Shown piece after piece: positions 16,085 through 24,706 of a stretch of DNA of 43,908 nucleotides. The stretch comes from Mycobacterium sp. URHD0025 (GTDB lineage: Bacteria; Actinomycetota; Actinomycetes; Mycobacteriales; Mycobacteriaceae), in contig NZ_AUEQ01000023.1 in assembly GCF_000426065.1 (NCBI RefSeq), positions 1 to 43,908 of the forward strand, in the 5' to 3' direction. The notes beneath the pieces are model-generated. The model was not told the origin of the DNA and searched no databases. It saw only the letters and a program-made list of their open reading frames with translations. Positions within the stretch are counted from its first letter, which is position 1; every line of letters starts with the position of its first letter. The position numbers and the translations under genes are program-made.

Positions 16085-17518
16085 ATGGAACTTTGTTCGC
16101 CCGCGAACACGCACCGACTCCAAACCTTGGGCGCCGCCGTAACCTCACGATTCCCCAGCGGCGAACGCCCCCTGGCCGCTCCGCCTCCCGGGTCGAATCT
16201 GAAACCCGTCATGGGCAACTACGGTTTCCCGTTCCTGGGCCACGTGTTGAGCTCGCTGGCCGATCCGCTGGCCTTCGCGCGGGACCGCTACGAGCGATAC
16301 GGGCCGGTGTCGTGGGCCGGCGGCGTCGGTTTCCGCGTCGTCGGACTCATGGGACCCGATGCCCTGGAAACCGCCTGGGTCAACCGCGACAAGGTGTTCT
16401 CCAGCACTCGCGGCTGGGCGCCGGTGATCGGGCCGTTCTTCCACCGCGGGATGATGCTGCTGGACTTCGACGAACACCGCGACCACCGCCGCATCATGCA
16501 ACAGGCCTTCACGCGGAGCGCATTGGATGGCTACCTGAGATTGATGCTGCCCAGCATCGACCGCACGCTGCGCAATTGGCCCTCGGCTCAAGCCTTTCCG
16601 TTCTATCCGTCCATCAAGCACCTGCTGCTCGAACAGGCCGCCGAGGTATTCGTCGGTACGCACCTCGGCCCCGAATCCGATCAGCTGTCGGCGGACTTCC
16701 ACGACACCGTGCGGGGCGGGCAGGCGCTGTTGCGGGCGGATGTGCCCGGGGGCGTGTGGGCCAGGGGGCTACGAGCCCGGGAGCGGCTCGAGCGGTACTT
16801 CGCCGATCAGGTTCCCGAACGGCAGCGCGGCGACGGCACCGACCTGTTCTCGATGTTGTGCCGCAGCGAGGACGAGGACGGCGCCCGGTTCGCACCGACC
16901 GACATCGTCAACCACATGATCTTCCTGCTGATGGCCGCCCATGACACCACCGCCATCGCGCTGTCCATGCTCGCCTACGAACTGGGCCGGAACCGGCAGT
17001 GGCAGGAGGCGCTTCGCGATGAGGCGACCAGCCTTCCGAATGACCAGCCGACGGTGCTGGACCTGGACGCCTATCCCTTGCTCGACGCCGCGTTCAAGGA
17101 GATCCTCCGGATGTACGCCCCGGCGGGCGCACTGTTCCGCCAAACCGTCCGGGACACCGAGATCCTCGGGCACTTCGTCCCGCGCAAGACCCAGGTTGCC
17201 ATCAATGTCTATGCCTCCATGCGGCTTTCCGACTGGTGGCCCGACCCCGACACGTTCGATCCCGAGCGGTTCGTCAACAATTCCGCGTCGCGCGCCACGG
17301 TGAGCCGCTACGTGTTCGCGCCGTTCGGCGGTGGCGCGCACAAGTGCATCGGCCAGCAGTTCGCCGACATGACCGTCAAGAGCACGATGCATCAGATGCT
17401 GAGGCGGTTCGAGTGGAGCGTGCCCGCCGGCTACCGTCCCCATCTGACCTGGGGAACCGGGCCCACACCCGCCGATGACCTTCCCATCGATTTGCGGGCC
17501 CGGGTCCGCGGCCGGTAA
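16085..17518 (+). CDS. Cytochrome P450, CYP136-like
   Basis: A 477-residue haem monooxygenase. It shows the I-helix AAHDTT motif (about residue 285), the K-helix E-I-L-R (about 339-342), and the haem loop FGGGAHKCIG with thiolate C421. The N-terminal motif PPPGSNLKPVMG, then GWAPVIGPFFHRGMMLLDF and EHRDHRRIMQQAF, resembles mycobacterial CYP136. The physiological substrate is not known to me. The start at 16085 is well supported by GAGGAGG five bases upstream. Electron donors (ferredoxin, reductase) are not adjacent. Confidence 0.93.
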   Translation: MELCSPANTHRLQTLGAAVTSRFPSGERPLAAPPPGSNLKPVMGNYGFPFLGHVLSSLADPLAFARDRYERYGPVSWAGGVGFRVVGLMGPDALETAWVNRDKVFSSTRGWAPVIGPFFHRGMMLLDFDEHRDHRRIMQQAFTRSALDGYLRLMLPSIDRTLRNWPSAQAFPFYPSIKHLLLEQAAEVFVGTHLGPESDQLSADFHDTVRGGQALLRADVPGGVWARGLRARERLERYFADQVPERQRGDGTDLFSMLCRSEDEDGARFAPTDIVNHMIFLLMAAHDTTAIALSMLAYELGRNRQWQEALRDEATSLPNDQPTVLDLDAYPLLDAAFKEILRMYAPAGALFRQTVRDTEILGHFVPRKTQVAINVYASMRLSDWWPDPDTFDPERFVNNSASRATVSRYVFAPFGGGAHKCIGQQFADMTVKSTMHQMLRRFEWSVPAGYRPHLTWGTGPTPADDLPIDLRARVRGR

Positions 17519-17734
17519 CGACAAACGCGGCCCGGGAGATTCTTCCGAACCGCGCTGACCTGTTCAAACTTTGTGGAGGCAATCGGAAGAACTGAGGGGA
17601 CCCGATTACTGGTCCAGTCGCTATGGCATCTCCAAGACCAGAGTCGCTACCGTCCCGACCGAGTGCGAAGTGCCCGACAATAGGCTGGTGACAGACAATC
17701 TGCTGCCACAGGTCGAGTACGACCGCCGTACTCG

Positions 17735-18876
17735 ATGGCGTTTGTCTCCCACCTGCTTGCTGGCTGTTACCCGGCAAGCATCACTCCCACGCTGATGGAC
17801 GCGGTTCGCCACGACCCACACGGCGCCCGGATGATGGCAATGGGCCGACGACGGAGCGGCGGCCTCGGGAATACTGACCGGTCTTGCCCCAGTTGCCGAA
17901 GCGACCAATCTGGCCGATCCCACCCAGGTGGCCCAGGCCACCCGCGCCGGGGAAATCATGCACGCGGTCGACAAATGGGCGGGAGGCAACGCGTCCGACT
18001 TGCTCGACATCTTCGGTACCAAGGGCGAATCGCTCGGGCAGGTCAACCCTGAACTGGCACGCGGCCTGGCCGAAGCCAACAGGCCCTACATTGACGACAT
18101 GATCGGCAACAAACTCGACAAGACCCTCGGCTTCGAGACCCTGGACAACGTCACCACTGACGCCGCGATGCCCAACACCCGTGACCTGTTCTCGGTGATC
18201 GACACCGACAGCAAGGCAGGCGACGTTCTCAACAGCCAGGCCTATCTCAACGGCATTCAATACCAAGACCAATTCGAACAATCAATCATCGACGGTGACA
18301 CCGTGAAAACCGGGGACATGCACAGCGCGGGCACCCTACGCGGCGTCATCGACACCGCAGCCAACATCGCCGACAACGACGCGATCAAGTACGGCAACCT
18401 CCAAGACGTGGACGCCTACAAGAGCCGCGGTGAATGGCTCGACATCGCCAAGACCGCCGGCAAGGAAATCCCCATCCTCAAAGACATCCTGGACGGTTAC
18501 GGCAAGATTCCCGGCGATCCCTTGCGAGAGATGATGGTCGGTCAAGCACCCACCGCCGACCCGGCTAAACCCATGACCATCTCCAGCGACGATGCCATCC
18601 AACGCTCCGTAGCCCAACACCTCATCGACCACAACATGGGCGACACGAGCGCCTTCGCCGAAGATAAGCTGATCGACCCCGAGACCGGAAAGATTAAACC
18701 CTTCGACGAAATCGAACAGCTGGGCAAAATGGACAAGTTTCGAGACGCTGCGGACGCCTACTTTGCGTAGCGTGCGCGACGAAGTCGACAGCGGTCTCGA
18801 ACGCTACGGCACAGGTTACCGCGACACCCTGCCGATCCCGGACGCGCAGACCCAACACAAAGAGCCCGAGAATTGA
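17735..18876 (+). pseudogene. C-terminal part of a 'TPR repeat region' secreted effector, 5'-truncated and frameshifted
   Basis: The reading frame 17835-18770 encodes a well-formed C-terminal domain (TGLAPVAEATNLADPTQVAQ, HAVDKWAGGNASDLLDIFG, down to IEQLGKMDKFRDAADAYFA) of the large mycobacterial family whose N-terminal domain is seen at 10065-10619. It has no good start codon: a stop lies at 17832-17834, the first candidate is GTG 17928, and a related-looking stretch before it (17735-17834) is in another frame. At the 3' end the frame closes at 18770, but one base over it continues as VRDEVDSGLERYGTGYRDTLP to a stop at 18874-18876. That stop overlaps the TTG start of the next gene, as in an intact operon. 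I infer a 5' deletion plus a one-base frameshift near 18768. Confidence 0.7.
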
Positions 18877-19775
18877 CCGCACCCACCGTCGCACGCATCT
18901 GCGGCGCCCTGCTGGCCGTCGGTCTGACACTCACCGGGTGCCAGACCGCTGACGAACCGGCCCCACCGCCGACCGAGCACAAATTGGCGAATTGGCCTGA
19001 GCAGTTGGAGGGCTTCAGGTTTCGATGGACCGCCGAACCCGGCATCGACCTGGTGTCGGGTCCGGCGGTGCCGCTGCGCGCATATCTAGAATCGCACCGG
19101 ATCGGAGATATGACAGCTGACGCCCGCGACGCCTACCCCGGGTTCGCCCGAGCCGTCCCTCACCCCGGCAAACCCCGCGACGCCTCCCGATCCGACCTGC
19201 CCTACGAGCTATGGAACATTCAACCTGGGACTGAGTTTCCGGCATTGACGCTTATGCCGGTCGCGCCGCACCCGTTCTACGGCAACGAGTACTTCCACAT
19301 CCTCGAACTCACCCCGACAGAGAACGGCGCCGGATATCGGGCGTACGTGTGCGACGGCCGGTACAACATCTTCCGGGACGCCGAAAACACCGGCACGTTC
19401 GAACCACTCCTTCCCCGAGGCGATTCTCCCGACGAAGAACCGGCGATCAGGCTATGGCGTGTCGAGTTCACCGACCATCCCAACCCACCGGTGCCCGACG
19501 CGCCGGCAGCGGTCACCACCCCGCAAAAAGGCCCCAACCCCGCCCCATTGAGCGACGTATTCGGACCTTGGCAAATCACTGGCGCCAACAGCATCGGGTC
19601 TTGGGGCCCTCGGCGCAGCGAGCACACCTATGACGGCTGGAAAGAGCGCGAGCAGCAGTGCCGCGCCAAGATGCCCCACGACGCGGCCCAGCGCCAAGCG
19701 ATCTACGCAAGCAAACTCGACACCCCACCCGGCCCAGAACCGGCAGTGCCCGGTTGGCCCGACGACGTCGCATGA
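18873..19775 (+). CDS. Lipoprotein downstream of the effector, first of a tandem pair
   Basis: 300 residues, with a Sec signal and lipobox LTGC (about residues 19-22). The mature domain opens with NWPEQLEGFRFRW, then GPAVPLRAYLESHRIGDMT, YPGFARA, SDLPYELWNIQPGT, FYGNEYFHILEL and a CDGRYNIFR motif, and ends with KMPHDAAQRQAIYASKLD. I do not recognise a named family. The start is TTG 18873, overlapping the stop of the ancestral effector frame as TTGA, and it immediately precedes the signal peptide. The next gene is a clear paralogue. An envelope-located immunity or chaperone-like role for the effector is an inference. Confidence 0.8.
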   Translation: MTAPTVARICGALLAVGLTLTGCQTADEPAPPPTEHKLANWPEQLEGFRFRWTAEPGIDLVSGPAVPLRAYLESHRIGDMTADARDAYPGFARAVPHPGKPRDASRSDLPYELWNIQPGTEFPALTLMPVAPHPFYGNEYFHILELTPTENGAGYRAYVCDGRYNIFRDAENTGTFEPLLPRGDSPDEEPAIRLWRVEFTDHPNPPVPDAPAAVTTPQKGPNPAPLSDVFGPWQITGANSIGSWGPRRSEHTYDGWKEREQQCRAKMPHDAAQRQAIYASKLDTPPGPEPAVPGWPDDVA

Positions 19776-20677
19776 GGCGCCGAGGATGGGGCACGGCCCT
19801 GGCCCGGCTATGCGCAGTCGTGCCAGTCGTTGTTTCTATGGTGGCCTGCGGTTCCAGATCGTTGTCTGCCGGCTGGCCGGATTCGCTGGAGGGGCTTCGC
19901 TTTCGCTGGAGTGCTGATATGGGCGTCGATCTCACATCCGGTCCGGCTGTGCCATTGCGGGCGTATCTGGAGTCGCACCGCATTGGGGATATGACGCGCA
20001 ACACCGACCTTGTCTATCCAGGATTCCAGCGTGCTGCACCTGCGGTAGGCAAGCCCAGAGACGACGTCAGTTCGGATCTGCCCTACGAGCTATGGGATAT
20101 CCAGCCCGGCACCGACCTTGTTCTAGGTGACGCCAAGCGGTATTTCGGCAACGAGTACTTCCACGTTCTTGCTATCGAATCGATTGGCGATGCTACGCAT
20201 CGTGCCTACGTCTGCGATGGCCGCTACAACATCTTTCGGGAAAGTGACAAATCAGGTACCTACGTATCGGCCTTCAATACGTCCGAAGGTGCCACCAAGG
20301 GCCTCACTGGCCCAGACCTTGCGGGAATCAAACTGTGGCGAATCGAATATGCCGACGGAACAACGGCTGCCGGCGGTTCTTCGATCACGCAGGCGATCTA
20401 CCCGCAGAAGGGCACCAGACCCGCTCCTCAATCCGACGTGTTCGCCGGCTGGCAGATCATCGGCGCCAATAGTGAAGGGCTATGGGGCTCAAAGGATTTC
20501 CCTGATTCCACTCCGGGCGGCTTAGGCAGAGGCAAGGATTACCAGAATCTCTATCTGCAATGCTTGGACAAGATGCCCCACGACACAGCCCAACGCCAAG
20601 CGATATACCAAAACGAACTTGATGCGGCACCCGCCCCTGAACTGGCCGCGCCTGGCTGGCCGACCAATATCGCATAG
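19772..20677 (+). CDS. Lipoprotein paralogue, second of the tandem pair
   Basis: 301 residues with signal peptide and lipobox MVAC (about residues 23-26). The mature part repeats the plan of its upstream neighbour: SLEGLRFRWSADMG, GPAVPLRAYLESHRIGDMT, SDLPYELWDIQPGT, FGNEYFHVLAI, a CDGRYNIFRES motif, PQKGTRPAPQSDVF and KMPHDTAQRQAIYQNELD. The ATG at 19772 overlaps the preceding stop as ATGA, so the two are translationally coupled. The pair arose by duplication and has diverged mainly in the loops. The function is unknown; coupling to an ESX effector remnant suggests a dedicated partner. Confidence 0.82.
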   Translation: MRRRGWGTALARLCAVVPVVVSMVACGSRSLSAGWPDSLEGLRFRWSADMGVDLTSGPAVPLRAYLESHRIGDMTRNTDLVYPGFQRAAPAVGKPRDDVSSDLPYELWDIQPGTDLVLGDAKRYFGNEYFHVLAIESIGDATHRAYVCDGRYNIFRESDKSGTYVSAFNTSEGATKGLTGPDLAGIKLWRIEYADGTTAAGGSSITQAIYPQKGTRPAPQSDVFAGWQIIGANSEGLWGSKDFPDSTPGGLGRGKDYQNLYLQCLDKMPHDTAQRQAIYQNELDAAPAPELAAPGWPTNIA

Positions 20678-20720
20678 TCACCCGCGCCGAACGTTGCTCC
20701 GGCCTACGCAGATCTCTTGA

Positions 20721-20744
20721 TTGGCTCAGTCAGCTGCTGACCAA
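20721..20744. terminator. Possible hairpin between convergent genes
   Basis: TTGGCTCAG, CAG/CTG centre, then CTGACCAA form a short stem with a bulge (core GTCAG-CTG-CTGAC, 20729-20741). It lies between the convergent lipoprotein and membrane-protein genes. There is no U-tract, so support is weak. Confidence 0.3.
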
Positions 20745-20777
20745 AGTTGTCCACCTACCACCGCGGCCACGATCCGT

Positions 20778-21371
20778 TCACCACGCGTTGTTCACGACGT
20801 CGCGAGACGCATACCGCTGCCGAGGCTCTAGAAGTTCCACGTCTCCCACGAACTTCGCTACCAGCGTGTCGTAGCCCGCGCGCACGGCGAGCATGCTGTT
20901 GCCCTCGACCGGTTGATCCTCCCCCAGGGTGAACATCGACTCCCATTCAGAGCGCCAGGCTTCACCGGCAGCCTGGCGCCGCCGAATGAACCCGCTCTGG
21001 ATCCGGGCGTCCCTGCCCCAGCCACCGTGGGTCGCGAAGCACATCTGCATGAACCCGTTATAAGCCGTTTCCGTGTCCGTGCTGAACAACGGCGCAACAG
21101 GGTAGAACAGCCGGTCGAGATCCCGTTTGAGCGCAATCACCTCGGGAGGTGTCAGCTCCTTCCACCGCCCGACGAATGTCAGGTAACACATCAGGTCGTT
21201 CAGCATCGGTGCGATCTGACCGAAATACTGCAACCTTGCCTTGATGAGTTCCTGGTTCCGCCATTGGCTGGCGTCGTATTCCTTGAGTCGCCTGTTCAGC
21301 TTGTAGCCGACAACCGCCACCACAATTGGTACCGACACCGCAGAGACTGCCTGGATGAGCTGGACGATCAC
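20778..21371 (-). CDS. Membrane-anchored protein of unknown function
   Basis: 197 residues from the GTG at 21371, which is preceded by a GAGGAG ribosome binding site. One N-terminal transmembrane segment (LIQAVSAVSVPIVVAVVGYK) is followed by a basic stretch (LNRRLKEYDASQWRNQELIKAR) and a soluble helical domain facing the cytoplasm by the positive-inside rule. This 'LNRRLKEYDASQW' arrangement is typical of small bacterial proteins of unknown function found in mobile regions. No catalytic motif is apparent. It lies in the accessory island. Confidence 0.72.
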   Translation of the reverse strand: MIVQLIQAVSAVSVPIVVAVVGYKLNRRLKEYDASQWRNQELIKARLQYFGQIAPMLNDLMCYLTFVGRWKELTPPEVIALKRDLDRLFYPVAPLFSTDTETAYNGFMQMCFATHGGWGRDARIQSGFIRRRQAAGEAWRSEWESMFTLGEDQPVEGNSMLAVRAGYDTLVAKFVGDVELLEPRQRYASRDVVNNAW

Positions 21372-21664
21372 ACCTTCTCCTCGGGGCACGGAGGCACAAC
21401 CATCGATCCTGCCGATGAACCGCCCGAACGTCCTGCGTAATTGACTACCTGATTTGCGAAGCCACTCACGTAAGCTCCCTCCCGGCATTGGATGCTTCGC
21501 GGCTGCCGGACTTCAGGAATGCTGTGCGACCACCTCGAACTTGCTCTGCAAGCCAGCCGCGAAGTCCACCGCGATACTGACCGGGACCTGCCGAGCGCAA
21601 GACGGGTAGGTGTACACACCATCAGAGTCGTCACGAGAGAAAAGATGAAACGTCCGCTGCCGGC
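21372..21664. other. Intergenic region with a possible gene fragment
   Basis: 293 bases without a supported gene. On the minus strand a frame ending at 21513 reads like a protein end (DGVYTYPSCARQVPVSIAVD, then FAAGLQSKFEVVAQHS) but has no credible start and would overlap the next gene. It may be the remnant of a deleted gene. The promoter of the membrane-anchored protein should also be here. Confidence 0.3.
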
Positions 21665-22249
21665 TCAGCCAAGAGCGGCCAGCAGGCGCTGCCGGTGCCG
21701 CCGACAGGCACCATCAGGATCACGGTCGGCAGCCTCGATTCTGATCAGGGGCGGCAATCCCATTGCCGGAGAAGCCAAGTCCCGCAAGGCGTCATAGTAG
21801 GCGCGTTGCCGTTGGCGACCACCTTGACCGAACCCGCGTGCAGCCTTTGTACGAAAATAGCCGTCCGATGACCGCTGCCACGTCGCGCAAGCGCTGAGAT
21901 AGGCCTCGGCGTCAAAGCCTAATCGAGTACTCGCGGGGTAGAACCCGAAAGTCTGCAACCGAAACGACGTAAAGTGCTGCGACTCATCGACTTCAACCAA
22001 TGTTCCAGTCTCAGGATGAATGAAGTCGCCGCGCAGCGGCGTGGTGGTCGCGGTGGCCAGCATCGACAAGTCACCGCCGAGCGCACGGTAGATCCGCTCC
22101 AGCGCACCGAGAGTGGCGTGATCGACGACGTCGGCGGGCAATCCCAGATGGCCGCGCCGGTTCAGCCATGGCAGTGACTGCGGAACGAGATCGATACCGT
22201 CACGCCGTGCAAGTTCGGCGAATGCGTGTTGTGTGGCTCCGACCGGCAT
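21665..22249 (-). CDS. PD-(D/E)XK nuclease-like protein of unknown function
   Basis: A 194-residue protein that I do not recognise by name. Its centre, LRGDFIHPETGTLVEVDESQH, has the layout of a PD-(D/E)xK nuclease core: an aspartate on one strand, then a short turn and E-V-D on the next. The C-terminal half has several Arg and aromatic residues (RQRAYYDALRDLA) and ends in a strand-helix unit (PPLIRIEAADRD). Nuclease activity is an inference from this motif only; the lysine of the motif is not evident. No signal peptide is present. It sits among island genes with independent orientations. Confidence 0.6.
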   Translation of the reverse strand: MPVGATQHAFAELARRDGIDLVPQSLPWLNRRGHLGLPADVVDHATLGALERIYRALGGDLSMLATATTTPLRGDFIHPETGTLVEVDESQHFTSFRLQTFGFYPASTRLGFDAEAYLSACATWQRSSDGYFRTKAARGFGQGGRQRQRAYYDALRDLASPAMGLPPLIRIEAADRDPDGACRRHRQRLLAALG

Positions 22250-22343
22250 GGCTGCCTCCTAGATCGCGACCGTTTCCGAGAACGTCCGATTCGCCGCAAT
22301 GTGCACTTCAGACTCTGGCCGTTCCCTCCGAGCAGTCCAGCAA

Positions 22344-22751
22344 TTATCCCAGTTGCGGGCACACGACGCGGCGACTGGAACCGATGGTGCGGCCAGGCCG
22401 TGGAGCGGTCTTCTGACATCCGCACGCAGCCAGGACCACGACCAGTGCGCTGATGCCGATCAGAAGGACACCGAATGTCCAGCCTTGTAGGAGTGCCCAG
22501 ACTGTCAGCGCGCATATGCCGAGCGCGAGGCTAATGTAGGCCGGTGCGCTCCGCGCTGCCGCGCGGTGTCCTGTTACCCAGGCTGCATCGCTGCGCATGG
22601 TCGCCGGAGTTCGTATGCCAGTCCACTGGTTTCGGTTCAGCTTGCCTCGGACCGCAGTCCACGTCACGCAGATCGTCAGGATGCAGACCGCCACCGCAGC
22701 AGCGGCCATGATCAAGCCCACAACCAACGATGACAGACGTTCAAAACCCAT
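22344..22751 (-). CDS. SdpI-family membrane protein
   Basis: 135 residues with three hydrophobic segments (LSSLVVGLIMAAAAVAVCIL; YISLALGICALTVWALL; FGVLLIGISALVVVLAAC). The loop after the first contains the family signature N-x-WTGIRTPATMRSDAAWV-x-GH. In Bacillus, SdpI is the immunity protein against the SDP peptide toxin; actinobacterial members are widespread and mostly uncharacterised. The C-terminal tail is Arg-rich and cytoplasmic. The ATG at 22751 starts 11 bases after the upstream gene's stop, so it is probably co-transcribed with the secreted protein and MspA-like genes. Confidence 0.75.
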   Translation of the reverse strand: MGFERLSSLVVGLIMAAAAVAVCILTICVTWTAVRGKLNRNQWTGIRTPATMRSDAAWVTGHRAAARSAPAYISLALGICALTVWALLQGWTFGVLLIGISALVVVLAACGCQKTAPRPGRTIGSSRRVVCPQLG

Positions 22752-22762
22752 TTCATCCCCCG

Positions 22763-23911
22763 CTATTCCGCGGGTCCGGCCATGGTGGTTTTGGCGGTGG
22801 CGACGACATTTTCGGCAGCCCGTGTGCAGGCGTCGTAGTCGGGCCCGGCCTGGCCGAAGGTGGTAGTGCAGGCCACCGACAGGTGCGCCAGTAGCGTGTT
22901 GTGGCAGGCGGTCACCGAGGTGTGAGTCGGCGTGGTGGCCAGGCATTGTTGGTGGGTGACACACCCAGCGGTGAATTCAGCGCTGCGCCCGTCAGGACTG
23001 CGGTAGTCGTTGACCCCGCCCGGACATTGCGCTGAACCATCGGTCGCGGCCGCGATGGTGGGTGCGCCCTCAGGTAGGCCCGTCCAGTTCGGCGTGGGTG
23101 CCCCGGTGGTGGGGATATCGGAGGCCCGGTAGGCCAGGGTGATGGTGACCGGGAACGCGAAGATGTCGGCTGGTCCGAGGTCGACGGTCAGATTCGACTG
23201 GCCAGGCGGAAACCCCGGTCCCAACGCAGGGGTCACCGTCAGCGGTTTCTGGTTGGTGTCGTGGGCGGCCGGGATGCTGAACGTGCCGATCACCGCAGCG
23301 GGTCGTCCTGGCGCAGCGTCGGTTTCGACGAGCACCACGTTGTCACCTTGGCGTAGATGCGTGCCGCCCGGGAGTTTGATCCCGAACGGGATCGTTGAGG
23401 AGGAGAACACTGTTTTGCGGGTGATCGTGACATCTATACCGCCACCGGTCAGCGGCCTCACTGCGTAGTCGACATCCGCGCTGGCATACACACCGCCCCC
23501 GCCAGGTGTCCAGGCCGCTGGCTGCAACGTCAACTCATCGGGCAAGTGGATACGGATCTGACGGTTGGGATGTGCGGTTGGTGCGAAGATGCCATCTTTG
23601 GCCCACATCGGTACCGTGGCCTCGCCGCGTTCGGCCGGTGCTGCGAGCGGTTGTTCCAGGCCTGCAGTTTCCCCCTGTGGCGTGGTGGAGGAGATCCGCG
23701 CTCCGCCAATCGGATTGACCCGGGGCGGGTCGGCGGGCATGGGCCGCGGAATTGGTACCGGCACTGGCGGCGGGACTGCGGGGTCGGCAGCGGCCACCGC
23801 CAACGACCCAGGCGCCGCTGCGCCCGAGTGGTCAAGCGCAGGTGCCATCAGGGCCAGAATGGGCACAACCGATACGATTGCCAGGCGCAGGAATGAGTTG
23901 TTGGCACGCAT
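22763..23911 (-). CDS. Secreted Pro-rich/Cys-rich protein next to an MspA-like gene
   Basis: About 382 residues. A Sec signal peptide (LRLAIVSVVPILALMAPAL) is followed by a Pro-rich linker (PPPVPVPIPRPMPADPP), a beta-rich middle (RQIRIHLPDELTLQP, then NVVLVETDAAPG) and a C-terminal region with several paired cysteines (CPGGVNDYRSPDG, AGCVTHQQC, CTTTFGQAGPDYDACTRA), probably disulphide-bonded outside the cell. I recognise no family. GTG 23914 directly precedes ATG 23911 and either could be the start. The MspA-like gene ends only a few bases upstream, so the two proteins are likely partners in the envelope. Confidence 0.75.
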   Translation of the reverse strand: MRANNSFLRLAIVSVVPILALMAPALDHSGAAAPGSLAVAAADPAVPPPVPVPIPRPMPADPPRVNPIGGARISSTTPQGETAGLEQPLAAPAERGEATVPMWAKDGIFAPTAHPNRQIRIHLPDELTLQPAAWTPGGGGVYASADVDYAVRPLTGGGIDVTITRKTVFSSSTIPFGIKLPGGTHLRQGDNVVLVETDAAPGRPAAVIGTFSIPAAHDTNQKPLTVTPALGPGFPPGQSNLTVDLGPADIFAFPVTITLAYRASDIPTTGAPTPNWTGLPEGAPTIAAATDGSAQCPGGVNDYRSPDGRSAEFTAGCVTHQQCLATTPTHTSVTACHNTLLAHLSVACTTTFGQAGPDYDACTRAAENVVATAKTTMAGPAE

Positions 23912-23917
23912 CACGTT

Positions 23918-24706
23918 CTAGAGGTCTTTCGGTTCGCCGTAGAGGGTTTGGGTGTCGTTGCCGTTGTCGGTGCGCAGCCGAATCGTGGTGTAGGACTGGA
24001 TTTTCACTTGTCCCCCGCATCCGTCGGCGACGATGTTCTGCTCCCGCAGGTTCGACACCGCGTGCATGTTGCGCAGGCTGATCCGATCCATCGCCACCTG
24101 GGCGTGCCCGCCCGGTTTCAGAAGTACCCGGATGTAGCCGCCGATATGCTCGGTGGCGCCGACTGAGACGTTGCCTTGGGCACCGGCGAAACCGCCACCA
24201 CCACCGCCACCACCGCCGGCGCCGCCTTGGCCTTGGCCGTAGCCGCCGCCGTAGACACCGGCGCCTGCCTGCTGGTTGAGGTCGAGCCCGAGATCTCCGC
24301 CGACTTCGACACCAGCCGAGGAATCAGTGCGGCACCCGACGAAGTAGCCGGACTCCAGCTGGGCGTCCTGGATGACCGAGGAGCCCTGCCCGCCGATACG
24401 GGCCTCTGACCGCAGTGTCACCCGGGCCTGCCACGAATTCGACGCGCCCGCAAGGTTATCGATGTGATCGATTACCTCGTTGGTGGTGTTCACATCGACG
24501 ACCCAGCCATCATCGGTGACGAACTGCGTCCATCGATCCGGCATCAACTGCGGCGCAGCGTCCGCCATGGGTAGCGATACGAAACCTGTGCCACCCACTG
24601 CCAGCGCTGCGGCCACAGCCGCCGCGCGGCCTGCTGCTCGATGTCCCCGACCGTGTGACAAGCCCACACCCTCCCCCGAACGAGATTCAGCGATGCCTTC
24701 GAGCAT
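23918..24706 (-). CDS. MspA-family porin-like protein with a glycine-rich insertion
   Basis: 262 residues: a long basic leader and signal peptide (AAAVAAALAVGGTGFVSLPMADA), then an MspA-type beta domain (WVVDVNTTNEVIDHIDNLAG, LESGYFVGC, GGYIRVLLKPGG, and the C-terminal YGEPKDL, equivalent to the YGEP-x2-M/N-x end of MspA). Residues about 148-178 are almost pure glycine with scattered Tyr and Gln, where MspA has its constriction loop region. Two added cysteines (C125, C215 region) are unlike classical MspA. It might form or line an outer-membrane channel with the downstream secreted protein. The start at 24706 is tentative because the n-region is long. Confidence 0.75.
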   Translation of the reverse strand: MLEGIAESRSGEGVGLSHGRGHRAAGRAAAVAAALAVGGTGFVSLPMADAAPQLMPDRWTQFVTDDGWVVDVNTTNEVIDHIDNLAGASNSWQARVTLRSEARIGGQGSSVIQDAQLESGYFVGCRTDSSAGVEVGGDLGLDLNQQAGAGVYGGGYGQGQGGAGGGGGGGGGFAGAQGNVSVGATEHIGGYIRVLLKPGGHAQVAMDRISLRNMHAVSNLREQNIVADGCGGQVKIQSYTTIRLRTDNGNDTQTLYGEPKDL

